DNA from: Streptomyces sp. NP160
GTDB taxonomy: Bacteria > Actinomycetota > Actinomycetes > Actinomycetales > Quadrisphaeraceae
DNA: 44,359 nucleotides
Assembly: GCF_006335115.1 (NCBI RefSeq)
Contig: NZ_VDMJ01000045.1
Span: 18,610 to 62,968, forward strand
Direction of reading: 5' to 3'
Shown one piece after another: positions 16,691 to 25,476 of this stretch (its first letter is position 1; every line of letters starts with the position of its first letter). Under the pieces are notes generated by a model that did not search any database, was not told where the DNA came from, and saw nothing but the letters and a program-made list of their open reading frames with translations. The position numbers were made by a program, and so were the translations under genes.

Positions 16691-17596
16691 GTGGGGGTCG
16701 AGGCGTCGTGCAGCGGCGGGACGGGGTGGCGCACCGGCACCCGCTACCCGCCCGTGACGGCGTCCGTGCGCGAGGCCCGCCGGTTCGTGGAGACCGAGCT
16801 CGCCGCCCTCGGCCGGCCCGACCTGTCCGACGACGCCGGCCTGGTGCTCTCCGAGCTGGCGGCCAACGCCGTGCTGCACGCCCGCACCCCGTTCGAAGTG
16901 GTCGTCTCCAGCGCGGACCACCGGTGCGTCCGCGTGGACGTCCTCGACGGCAGCTCCTCCCTCCCGGTCCTCGCGACGGCGCTGCAGACCTCCACGACCG
17001 GGCGGGGCATGGTGCTCGTGGCCGCGCTGGCCTCGCGCTGGGGCAGCGAGCGCCTCGAGGACGGCAAGACCGTCTGGTTCGAGGTCGGCGGCGACGACGA
17101 GCACGCCGACCCCGACGACCCGAGCGCGGAGGACCTGCTCGCCATGTGGGCCGACCTCGACGCCGTGGTCACCGTCGTCGTCCCCGACCTGCCGGTGGCG
17201 GCCCTGCTGGCGGCGAAGGAGCACCTGGACGACCTCGTCCGCGAGCTGCAGATCGTCATGCACGACCCCGTCTTCGTGGCGCGCGCCGAGCACGAGGCGC
17301 CGGAGGAGGTGGTGCTGGCGCGCCGCCTCGACGCAGCCGTGCAGGCCTTCGAGCCGGCTCGGGTGCAGGTGCGCACCCAGGTGGTGCGCGCGGCGCGGGA
17401 GGGCCGCGAGCGGGTGACCCTGGAGCTGGTGCTCAACCCGGGCGCCGGCGCTGACGCCCGCCGCTTCCTGGAGGCCGTGGAGGACGCTCACCGGCTCTCG
17501 CTCACGGGCGTGCTGCTGACCCGCGGCGACGAGCTGGGCCGGCACGCCGCCGTCCGGCGGCTGTACCTCGAGGAGGTCGTGCGCCAGCTGGGCTGA
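16691..17596 (+). CDS. HATPase_c regulator with an unassigned C-terminal domain
   Basis: A 301-residue cytosolic protein. Residues about 20-140 form an RsbW-like ATPase: N-box VLSELAANAVLHA, G1 VDVLDGSSSLP, G2 TTGRGMVLVAALASRWG and the closing strand GKTVWFEV. Residues about 150-301 are a second, mostly helical acidic domain (starting DLLAMWADLDAVV) that I do not recognise; it may be a partner-binding or sensor domain. GTG start with AGGAGG at 16677-16682, 8 bases away. Single gene between the divergent helicase and the convergent TrpB2. Regulatory role via protein binding is inferred from the ATPase family. Confidence 0.8.
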   Translation: MGVEASCSGGTGWRTGTRYPPVTASVREARRFVETELAALGRPDLSDDAGLVLSELAANAVLHARTPFEVVVSSADHRCVRVDVLDGSSSLPVLATALQTSTTGRGMVLVAALASRWGSERLEDGKTVWFEVGGDDEHADPDDPSAEDLLAMWADLDAVVTVVVPDLPVAALLAAKEHLDDLVRELQIVMHDPVFVARAEHEAPEEVVLARRLDAAVQAFEPARVQVRTQVVRAAREGRERVTLELVLNPGAGADARRFLEAVEDAHRLSLTGVLLTRGDELGRHAAVRRLYLEEVVRQLG

Positions 17597-17628
17597 GCGC
17601 ACGACCCCCGTCGTCCCGGCCGGCGCCG

Positions 17629-18996
17629 TCAGGCGAGGACGGGCACCGCCGCGAGCGCCGTCCTCAGGTCCTCCTCGGACAGGCCGGAGTCGGTCATGGT
17701 GCCCTTGAGGTAGGACTCGTAGGCGGCCAGGTCGAGCAGGCCGTGGCCGCACAGCGCGGTGACGATGACCTTCTCCTCCCCCGTCTCCTTGCAGGCCAGG
17801 GCCTCCTGGATGGCGACGGCGAGGGCGTGCGTCGGCTCGGGCGCCGGCACGATCCCCTCGGTCCGGGCGAACCTCACCGCGGCGTCGAAGCAGGCGGTCT
17901 GGTCCACGCTGGTGGCGGTCATGAGGCCCAGCTCGTAGACGTGGCTGATGAGCGGCGCCATGCCGTGGTAGCGCAGGCCGCCCGCGTGGATGGGGTCGGG
18001 CACGAAGTCGTGGCCGAGGGTGTGCATCTTCATGAGCGGGGTGAGCCCGGCGGTGTCGCCGAAGTCGTACCGGTACTCCCCGCGGGTCAGCGACGGGGCG
18101 GAGGCGGGCTCCACGGCGCGGATCTCCGGGCTCATGCGGCCGGCCATCTTCTCCCGCAGGAACGGGAAGCACAGGCCGCCGAAGTTGGACCCGCCGCCGG
18201 TGCAGCCGACCACCAGGTCGACGTCGGTCTCCCCGGCCTTGGCCAGCTGGAGCAGCGCCTCCTCGCCGATGACGGTCTGGTGCAGCAGCACGTGGTTGAG
18301 CACCGAGCCGAGGGCGTACTTGGTGTCCTCGCGCTGCGCGGCCACCTCCACCGCCTCGGAGATCGCGATGCCGAGGGAGCCGGTGTGGTCCTCGGGGAAC
18401 GCGCGGCCGGCCTCGGTCAGGCGCGACGGCGAGCGGTGCACCGTGCCGCCGAAGGTCTCGATGAGGGTGCGGCGGTAGGGCTTGGCGTCGTAGGAGCCGC
18501 CGACCTGCCACACCTCGCACTCGAGGCCGAACAGCGAGCAGGCGAACGCCAGCGCGGTGCCCCACTGGCCGGCGCCGGTCTCCGTGGTCAGCTTCTTGAC
18601 GCCGGCCTTGGCGTTGTAGAAGACCTGGGGGACGGCGGTGTTCGGCTTGTGCGAGCCGGCCGGGCTGACGCCCTCGTACTTGTAGTAGATGCGGGCCGGG
18701 GTGCCGAGCGCCTTCTCCAGGGAGTGCGCGCGGTACAGCGGCGAGGGGCGCCAGAGGCGGTAGACCTCCTGCACCTCCTCGGGGATGTCGACGTAGCGGT
18801 CGGTGCTGACCTCCTGCGCGATGAGGTCCATCGGGAAGAGGCCGGCCAGGTCGTCCGGGCCGATCGGCTGGTGGGTCCCCGGGTGCAGCGGCGGCGGGGG
18901 CGGGGCCGGCAGGTCGGGGACGATGTTGTACCAGCGGGTCGGCATCTCCGACTCGTCGAGGAGGTACTTGTGCTGCTTCACCGGTGAAGGCGCCAT
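17629..18996 (-). CDS. Tryptophan synthase beta-like protein TrpB2
   Basis: PLP-dependent fold-type II enzyme of 455 residues, TrpB2 type. The PLP lysine is in [11 protein letters not shown] (about residues 114-124), the substrate-binding loop is [15 protein letters not shown], and the phosphate-binding loop is [11 protein letters not shown]. The long N-terminal part ([19 protein letters not shown]) is characteristic of TrpB2 rather than TrpB1. TrpB2 makes tryptophan from indole and serine, sometimes without TrpA. No trpA or other trp gene is near, so an indole-salvage role is plausible but not shown. It converges on the HATPase gene (32 bp between stops) and is divergent from argG (66 bp between starts). 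Confidence 0.93.
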   Translation of the reverse strand: MAPSPVKQHKYLLDESEMPTRWYNIVPDLPAPPPPPLHPGTHQPIGPDDLAGLFPMDLIAQEVSTDRYVDIPEEVQEVYRLWRPSPLYRAHSLEKALGTPARIYYKYEGVSPAGSHKPNTAVPQVFYNAKAGVKKLTTETGAGQWGTALAFACSLFGLECEVWQVGGSYDAKPYRRTLIETFGGTVHRSPSRLTEAGRAFPEDHTGSLGIAISEAVEVAAQREDTKYALGSVLNHVLLHQTVIGEEALLQLAKAGETDVDLVVGCTGGGSNFGGLCFPFLREKMAGRMSPEIRAVEPASAPSLTRGEYRYDFGDTAGLTPLMKMHTLGHDFVPDPIHAGGLRYHGMAPLISHVYELGLMTATSVDQTACFDAAVRFARTEGIVPAPEPTHALAVAIQEALACKETGEEKVIVTALCGHGLLDLAAYESYLKGTMTDSGLSEEDLRTALAAVPVLA

Positions 18997-19029
18997 GCGC
19001 GGTGAGCGTAGTGAGCGCCTGGGCTGTGA

Positions 19030-20499
<1,470 letters not shown>

Positions 20500-20514
20500 C
20501 CCCCACCCCCACTC

Positions 20515-20565
20515 CGTGATCATGGGCGTCCGCCACCTCCCGGGTGGCGGACGCCCATGATCACG
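20515..20565. terminator. Long perfect dyad between argG and the WYL gene
   Basis: Two perfect 23-bp arms (20515-20537 and 20543-20565) with a 5-base loop. The outer 14 bases, CGTGATCATGGGCG, are shared with the dyad at 22204. It lies between convergent genes, and the stop codon of the WYL gene (20561-20563) is inside the right arm. Functions as a bidirectional terminator by position; may belong to a dispersed repeat family. Confidence 0.85.
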
Positions 20566-21550
20566 ATGGGGTGGTGGCGGCGGCGAAGCGGGCCGACCAG
20601 ACAGCCAGGTGGGAGCGCAGGGCAGCCGGCTCCACCTCGCTGACGTCGCAGGCCGCACGGGCCAGGGCGAAGACCGCCCAGTCGAGGTCCTCGGTGCTCA
20701 TGACGAGCCGGCACCGGCCGAGGTGCTCGAGCTCCTCCACGTGCGCCCACCCGCCGAGGCGCGCTCGGGCCAGGTCTGCGCGGACGTGCAGCACGGCGCT
20801 CACCTCGTGCAGCGCGGGCGCCGTCCGGATGCTGCTCTCGACGACGGCGAGGGCGTCCGGCCCGGGCAGCTCGCGCGGGCGGAACCGGCCGCCCTCAGGA
20901 CGTGCGGCGGCGACCCTGTCGACGCGCAGCGTGCGCCAGGCGCCGCGGCCGAGGTCCCACGCGAGCAGGTACCAGCGCCGGCCCAGCCGCACCAGGGCGT
21001 GCGGCTCCGCGCGCCGCTGGGAGCGGGCGCCGTCGGCGGCGGTGTAGTCCAGGACCAGCCGCTCGGCGTCACGGCACGCCTGCGCGAGCACCAGCAGCAC
21101 CGCCGGGTCCGGGCCACCGGCGCCGCCCCACGGACCTCCGACCGCCACCGATCGCAGGGCGTCGACCCGGCGCCGCAGCCGCGGCGGCATCACCTGGACC
21201 ACCTTGGCGAGGGCGCGCAGCGCGGGCTGGGCGCTCGCGTCGTCGTCGCCGGTGCCCGTCGCGGCGCCCTGCAGGGCCAGCGCCAGCGCGACCGCCTCCT
21301 CGTCGTCGAGGGCCAGGGGCGGCAGGGAGGCGCCGGCCGCCAGCCGGTACCCGCCGTCGGGGCCGGAGGTCGCGTCGACGGGGTAGCCGAGGTCGCGGAG
21401 CCGCTCGACGTCGCGGCGCAGCGTGCGGGCCGAGACGCCCAGGCGCCTCGCGAGCTCACCGCCCGGCCAGTGGGACCGCGCCTGCATCAGCGACAGCAGG
21501 CGCAGCGTGCGCGAGGACGTGTTGGCCACGGTCTCGATGATGCTCTCCAT
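20561..21550 (-). CDS. WYL-domain helix-turn-helix transcriptional regulator
   Basis: A 329-residue DeoR-like regulator. The N-terminal winged helix is at about 10-65 (TLRLLSLMQARSHWPGGELA and SARTLRRDVERLRDLGYPV), the WYL domain follows at about 140-215 (RRWYLLAWDLGRGAWRTLRVDRV), and a C-terminal WCX-like region completes it. WYL domains sense nucleic acids, nucleotides or other ligands. ATG at 21550 is taken because the HTH begins there; the frame is open 23 codons further without conserved sequence. It is divergent from the DinB gene by 83 bp, the usual regulator-target layout. Its last codon lies inside the terminator stem. Confidence 0.88.
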   Translation of the reverse strand: MESIIETVANTSSRTLRLLSLMQARSHWPGGELARRLGVSARTLRRDVERLRDLGYPVDATSGPDGGYRLAAGASLPPLALDDEEAVALALALQGAATGTGDDDASAQPALRALAKVVQVMPPRLRRRVDALRSVAVGGPWGGAGGPDPAVLLVLAQACRDAERLVLDYTAADGARSQRRAEPHALVRLGRRWYLLAWDLGRGAWRTLRVDRVAAARPEGGRFRPRELPGPDALAVVESSIRTAPALHEVSAVLHVRADLARARLGGWAHVEELEHLGRCRLVMSTEDLDWAVFALARAACDVSEVEPAALRSHLAVWSARFAAATTPS

Positions 21551-21578
21551 CGCGGTCAGGAAGTGGCCGCGACCCCTC

Positions 21579-21584
21579 CTAGCG
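21579..21584 (+). promoter_or_regulatory. Candidate -10 of the DinB gene
   Basis: TAGCGT at 21579-21584 fits an actinomycete -10. It lies about 50 bp before the start codon in the shared WYL/DinB intergenic region, where an inverted segment (GGGCGGGGACACCGCCC, 21597-21613) could be an operator or form a leader hairpin. Confidence 0.4.
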
Positions 21585-21633
21585 TGGTCTCCACCAGGGC
21601 GGGGACACCGCCCGACCACTGGAGGAGGCAGTC

Positions 21634-22194
21634 GTGTTCGCTCCCGGCACCCACACCGAGGCCGAGGTCTTCGCCGGCTTCATCGCGATGCAGCTCGAGG
21701 GCGTGCGCGCCGCCGCGTTCGGCCTCACCGACGAGCAGGCCCGGCAGCGGCCGTGCCGCAGCGAGCTGTCGGTGGGCGGCGTGGTCAAGCACGTGACCTG
21801 GGTGATGGGGCAGCGCGGCCGGGAGCGCGTCATGGACCAGGCCGGGCACGCGGCCTTCGCGGACAGCTTCGTGCTCCGCGAGGACGAGACGCTCGCCGGG
21901 GCGCTCGCCGCGTTCGACGAGGCCCGCGAGACCTACCTCGCCGACGTGCGCGCCACCGACCCGGGCGCCGCGATGACGGAGCCCGCCGCCCCGTGGGACG
22001 GCAGGGACGAGCCGACCCCGTCGGTGCAGCGCTACGCGCTGGCGCACGCGGTCGAGGAGTTCGCCCGGCACGCCGGGCACGCCGACGTGCTGCGCGAGCA
22101 GCTGGACGGCGCGACGGCCGGCCCGCTGCTCATGGCGGTGGAGGGCGACCCGGGCAACGACTTCGTCCGCCCGTGGAGCCCCGCCCCCGCCTGA
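21634..22194 (+). CDS. DinB-superfamily protein (DUF664-like)
   Basis: A 186-residue four-helix-bundle protein of the DinB/YfiT-like fold. The metal-ligand histidine pattern is partly visible: a first His in VKHVTWVMGQR (about residue 52) and a pair near the C-terminus in EEFARHAGHADVLREQLDG (about 145-163). Family members include mycothiol- or bacillithiol-dependent transferases and uncharacterised enzymes. Length is usual. GTG start with GGAGGAGG at 21621-21628. Expression is probably controlled by the divergent WYL regulator. It ends 9 bp before a long dyad terminator. Confidence 0.87.
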   Translation: MFAPGTHTEAEVFAGFIAMQLEGVRAAAFGLTDEQARQRPCRSELSVGGVVKHVTWVMGQRGRERVMDQAGHAAFADSFVLREDETLAGALAAFDEARETYLADVRATDPGAAMTEPAAPWDGRDEPTPSVQRYALAHAVEEFARHAGHADVLREQLDGATAGPLLMAVEGDPGNDFVRPWSPAPA

Positions 22195-22203
22195 CCCGCC
22201 CTT

Positions 22204-22254
22204 CGTGATCATGGGCGATCGGCCGCTCGGGGTGGCCGGTCGCCCATGATCACG
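22204..22254. terminator. Long dyad between the DinB and aldo/keto reductase genes
   Basis: Arms 22204-22224 and 22234-22254, 21 bp with a single G-T mismatch, and a 9-base loop. The outer 14 bases are identical to the dyad at 20515-20565; the inner stem and loop differ. It again separates convergent genes, so a two-way terminator role is likely. Confidence 0.83.
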
Positions 22255-22268
22255 GCCGGGTGGGTGGG

Positions 22269-23300
22269 TCAGTCGCCGGCGTCGCGGGCGCCGGCCCACA
22301 GGTCGACGCCGGACTCCACGGCGTGCTCGTCGATGGCGGCCAGCTCGTCGTCGCTGAACTCCACCTTCGCCGCGGCGGCCACGTTGTCCTCGACCTGCTG
22401 CACGCTGGAGGCGCCGAACAGCGCCGTGGTGATGCGCCGGTCGCGCAGGACCCACGAGAGCGCCATCTGCGCCAGCGTCTGGCCGCGCCCGTCGGCGATC
22501 TCGTTGAGGGCCCGCACCCGCGCGAGGTTCTCGTCGCTGAGCATGTCCATGCCGAGCGAGGAGCCGCGCGAGGCCCGTGAGCCCTCCGGCACGCCCTGGA
22601 GGTACTTGTCGGTGAGCAGACCCTGCGCGAGCACGGTGAAGGGGATGCAGCCGACGCCCTCGCGCTCCAGCACGTCGAGCAGCTCGGGCTCGACCCAGCG
22701 GTTGAGCATCGAGTACGAGGGCTGGTGGATGAGCAGCGGCGTGCCCAGCTCGCGCAGGATCCGCGCCGCCTGGGCGGTGCGCTCCGGGCCGTAGCTGGAG
22801 ATGCCCACGTAGAGGGCCTTGCCGGCGCGGACGGCGTCCGCGAGCGCCGTCATGGTCTCCTCCAGCGGCGTCTCCGGGTCGGGCCGGTGGTGGTAGTAGA
22901 TGTCGACGTAGTCCAGGCCCATGCGCTCCAGGGAGGCGTCGAGGCTGGCGCGCAGGTACTTGCGGGAGCCGTGGTCCCCGTAGGGACCGGGCCACATGTC
23001 CCAGCCGGCCTTGGTGGAGATGACCAGCTCGTCGCGGTACGGGCGCAGGTCGGACCTCATGAGCTCGCCGAAGTTCTTCTCGGCGGAGCCGTAGGGAGGT
23101 CCGTAGTTGTTGGCGAGGTCCATGTGCGTGACGCCGAGGTCGAAGGCGCGGCGCACGATGGCGCGCTGGCCCTCCAGCGACCTGTCGTCACCGAAGTTGT
23201 GCCAGAACCCCAGGCTGACCAGCGGCAGGTCGAGCCCGCTGCGTCCGCAGCGGCGGTAGGTCATCGTCTCGTAACGGTCATCAGCGGCGATGTACGTCAT
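22269..23300 (-). CDS. Aldo/keto reductase (YghZ/MgrA-like)
   Basis: NADPH-dependent reductase of 343 residues, similar to L-glyceraldehyde-3-phosphate reductase YghZ. The N-terminus YRRCGRSGLDLPLVSLGFWHN is typical of the YghZ/Kvbeta group. The catalytic tetrad is visible: Asp in THMDLANNYG, Tyr in the same motif, Lys in ISTKAGWDMW and His in DIYYHHRPD. The C-terminal cofactor motif is FGASSVQQVEDN. Likely detoxifies methylglyoxal or other aldehydes. ATG 23300 is preferred by comparison with homologue N-termini; ATG 23309 is also possible. No Shine-Dalgarno precedes either. It faces the DinB gene. Confidence 0.92.
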   Translation of the reverse strand: MTYIAADDRYETMTYRRCGRSGLDLPLVSLGFWHNFGDDRSLEGQRAIVRRAFDLGVTHMDLANNYGPPYGSAEKNFGELMRSDLRPYRDELVISTKAGWDMWPGPYGDHGSRKYLRASLDASLERMGLDYVDIYYHHRPDPETPLEETMTALADAVRAGKALYVGISSYGPERTAQAARILRELGTPLLIHQPSYSMLNRWVEPELLDVLEREGVGCIPFTVLAQGLLTDKYLQGVPEGSRASRGSSLGMDMLSDENLARVRALNEIADGRGQTLAQMALSWVLRDRRITTALFGASSVQQVEDNVAAAAKVEFSDDELAAIDEHAVESGVDLWAGARDAGD

Positions 23301-23515
23301 GCCTTGCATCGTTGCAGAGGCCCCCGGGGCCCCCGCCGCCAGCAGCCGGGCGCCCGGGTGCGGGCGGCCCGAGACCGTGGCGCGGCCGCGGAGCAGCGCG
23401 CCGACGAGCTGCAGGCGGGTCGCAAGCCGGGTGCAAGCGGGGGCGGACAACCTCGGGTCATCGCCCGGAGGCACCCGCCCACCGGGACCAGCACCCACCA
23501 CCCGGAGGACCCGCC

Positions 23516-23851
23516 ATGTCCCGCACCGCCCGCTGCACCGCCGCCCGCCGCTCGGTCGCCGCCGCTGCCGCCGCCCTGGGCGCGGCCGCGCTGCTGAGCG
23601 CCTGCTCGTTCAGCTACGAGGCCGGCACGCCCGACTACTCCGGCGCCGACCTCGCCACCGACGTCACCACCACCCTGGCGGCGCAGTACCCCGAGTCGAC
23701 CTTCGACGGGATCACCTGCGACGACACGCCGGACGTCGACGAGGGCCAGACCACCGCCTGCCACGGCGTGGTCGACGGTGCCGACATGGACTTCACCATC
23801 AACTGGAAGGACTCGGAGGGGAACTTCGCCATCGACGCCGTCGAGGCCTGA
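23516..23851 (+). CDS. DUF4333-type secreted lipoprotein
   Basis: A 111-residue lipoprotein. A basic N-terminus with RR at 11-12, a hydrophobic stretch (about 13-27) and the lipobox LSAC with Cys at 30 predict lipid attachment and location on the outer face of the membrane. The mature part carries two cysteines (ITCDD and TTACHG) with the spacing of DUF4333, followed by FTINWKDSEGNFAID. The function of DUF4333 is unknown. ATG start with GGAGGA at 23503-23508. The gene stands alone, divergent from the aldo/keto reductase and convergent with the next SDR. Confidence 0.82.
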   Translation: MSRTARCTAARRSVAAAAAALGAAALLSACSFSYEAGTPDYSGADLATDVTTTLAAQYPESTFDGITCDDTPDVDEGQTTACHGVVDGADMDFTINWKDSEGNFAIDAVEA

Positions 23852-23919
23852 TCCGCTCCTGACCCGGACGGCGCTGAGCGTCCGTCCGGGCCGGCCAGCA
23901 GCCCGGTGGCCGCAGGGGG

Positions 23920-24843
23920 TCAGCGGGCTGCTGCGCGCTCCAGCGCGTCGACGCCGGTCAGCTGCGCGGACAGCGCCCACAGGTCAGCGGCGAGACCGAG
24001 GTCGCTGGCGAGGGCGGTGCGGCCCACGAGGCGCGGGGCACCGCGCACCTCACCCGGACCCGACGGCCCGAGGAAGGAGCCGCCCGGCAGGTCTGCCGTG
24101 GCGGCCGCCAGCGTGGGCTGCGCACCGGCGGCGGCGCTCTGCGCGACCACGCGGTTGCCGATGCCGGTGAGCCGGTCGGCGAGGGCGTTGCCGCTGCGCC
24201 CCTGGAGGTTCGTCGCGGCCCAGCCCGGGTGCGCGGCGAGCACCCGCTGCCGCGACCCGCTGGCGTGCAGCCGCCGCTGCAGCTCGAGGGCGAACAGCAG
24301 GTTGGCCAGCTTGCTCTGCGCGTAGGCGCCCGAGGCGCTGTAGGAGCGGTGCTCCCAGTTGAGGTCGCCCAGGTCGACCTTCCCGGCCTTGTGGACCAGG
24401 GAGCTGAGGACGACGACGCGCCCGTCCTCGTGCAGGTGCGGCAGCAGCCGGCAGACCAGCGCGTGGTGCCCGAGGTGGTTGGTGCCGACCTGGCTCTCGA
24501 AGCCGTCCGCGGTCCGCGCGAACGGCACCATCATGATCCCCGCGTTGGCGACGACGACGTCGATGCGCCGGGCGTCGTCGTCCTGCTGCGCCCAGCTGTC
24601 GGCGAAGGCGCGCACGCTCGCGAGGTCGGACAGGTCCAGGCGGCGCACCTCGGTGGTGCCGGCCAGGCCGGCGGCCACGCGCTGGCCCTTGGCGGTGTCC
24701 CGCACGGCCAGCACCACTCGCGCGCCCCGCGCGGCGAGCTCCTTGGCGCTCTCGCGGCCCAGGCCGCTCGTGGCGCCGGTGACGAGCACCGTGCGGCCGG
24801 TCTGGTCGGGGATCTGCGCGGTGGTCCAGGGCGTCGCCACCAC
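23920..24843 (-). CDS. SDR-family oxidoreductase (retinol dehydrogenase/WWOX-like)
   Basis: A 307-residue short-chain dehydrogenase of the group annotated as oxidoreductase or retinol dehydrogenase-like in actinomycetes. TTAQIPDQTGRTVLVTGA and TSGLGRESAKELA form the start and cofactor motif, ANAGIMMVP follows, VVLSSLVHK carries Ser, and GAYAQSKLANLLF holds YxxxK. RVLAAHPGWAATNLQ is the typical C-terminal loop. Substrate unknown. GTG start at 24843 with a GAGG upstream. Only 18 bp separate it from the start of the divergent SRPBCC gene, so the two promoters must overlap each other or the genes. Confidence 0.9.
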   Translation of the reverse strand: MVATPWTTAQIPDQTGRTVLVTGATSGLGRESAKELAARGARVVLAVRDTAKGQRVAAGLAGTTEVRRLDLSDLASVRAFADSWAQQDDDARRIDVVVANAGIMMVPFARTADGFESQVGTNHLGHHALVCRLLPHLHEDGRVVVLSSLVHKAGKVDLGDLNWEHRSYSASGAYAQSKLANLLFALELQRRLHASGSRQRVLAAHPGWAATNLQGRSGNALADRLTGIGNRVVAQSAAAGAQPTLAAATADLPGGSFLGPSGPGEVRGAPRLVGRTALASDLGLAADLWALSAQLTGVDALERAAAR

Positions 24844-24861
24844 CTCACGCTAACCTCCGCC

Positions 24862-25350
24862 GTGGCCTCGCCCCAGACGTACACCGTGGAGCGCTCGACG
24901 GTGGTCGCAGCAGCTCCCGACCGCATCCGCGCCGAGGTCGACGACCTGCACCGCTGGCGCGCGTGGTCGCCCTTCGAAGGGCTCGACCCGGCGCTGCAGC
25001 GCACGTACGGCGGGCCGGCCTCCGGTCCCGGTGCCACCTACGCGTGGTCGGGCAACCGCAAGGCCGGGCGCGGCACGATGGAGGTGCTGGAGTCGACTCC
25101 GGGCGCCGTGCGCGTCTCCGTCGTCTTCGAGAAGCCCTTCCCCTCGACGAGCACGTCGACGTTCTCGCTCGTGCCCGAGCCCGCAGCCGACGGGGCGCCC
25201 CGGACGCGCGTGACCTGGTCCATGACCGGCCCGCGGCCGCTGCTGCTGCGCGTGCTCGGGTCGGTGATCAGCATGGACAAGGTCCTCGGGAAGGACTTCG
25301 AGCGCGGGTTGCAGCAGCTGCGCGCCGTGGCCGAGGCACCACCCGCCTGA
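24862..25350 (+). CDS. SRPBCC-family (START/polyketide-cyclase-like) protein
   Basis: A 162-residue protein of the SRPBCC fold, which has a large hydrophobic ligand cavity. The beginning TYTVERSTVVAAAPDRIRAE is the common first strand and helix; RWRAWSPFEGLDPALQRTYG and YAWSGNRKAGRGTMEVLE follow the family pattern; the end is a long helix (GKDFERGLQQLRAVAE). Ligand unknown. GTG start at 24862 is the only start that keeps the whole domain without running into the divergent SDR. No Shine-Dalgarno is present, so a leaderless message is likely. Confidence 0.85.
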   Translation: MASPQTYTVERSTVVAAAPDRIRAEVDDLHRWRAWSPFEGLDPALQRTYGGPASGPGATYAWSGNRKAGRGTMEVLESTPGAVRVSVVFEKPFPSTSTSTFSLVPEPAADGAPRTRVTWSMTGPRPLLLRVLGSVISMDKVLGKDFERGLQQLRAVAEAPPA

Positions 25351-25403
25351 CAGCCGCCTGGGCGACTCCCCCGCGGTGCGGGCGTGGGAGCATCGGGGCG
25401 CCA

Positions 25404-25476
25404 GGGCCTCTAGCTCAACTGGCAGAGCAGCGGACTTTTAATCCGCGGGTTGTGGGTTCGAGCCCCACGGGGCCCA
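25404..25476 (+). tRNA. tRNA-Lys (anticodon TTT)
   Basis: A complete 73-base cloverleaf. The acceptor stem GGGCCTC pairs with GGGGCCC (one G-T), the D-arm is GCTC-AACTGGCA-GAGC, the anticodon stem GCGGA/TCCGC encloses CTTTTAA with TTT at 25437-25439, and the T-arm is GTGGG-TTCGAGC-CCCAC. Discriminator A at 25476; CCA is not encoded. A tyrosine integrase on the other strand ends inside this gene, so it is the integration site of the neighbouring element, with the tRNA 3' half as probable attL. Confidence 0.97.

Noticed and set aside
17743-18987. Long plus-strand frame opposite TrpB2
   Set aside because: Antisense shadow; TrpB2 is unambiguous.
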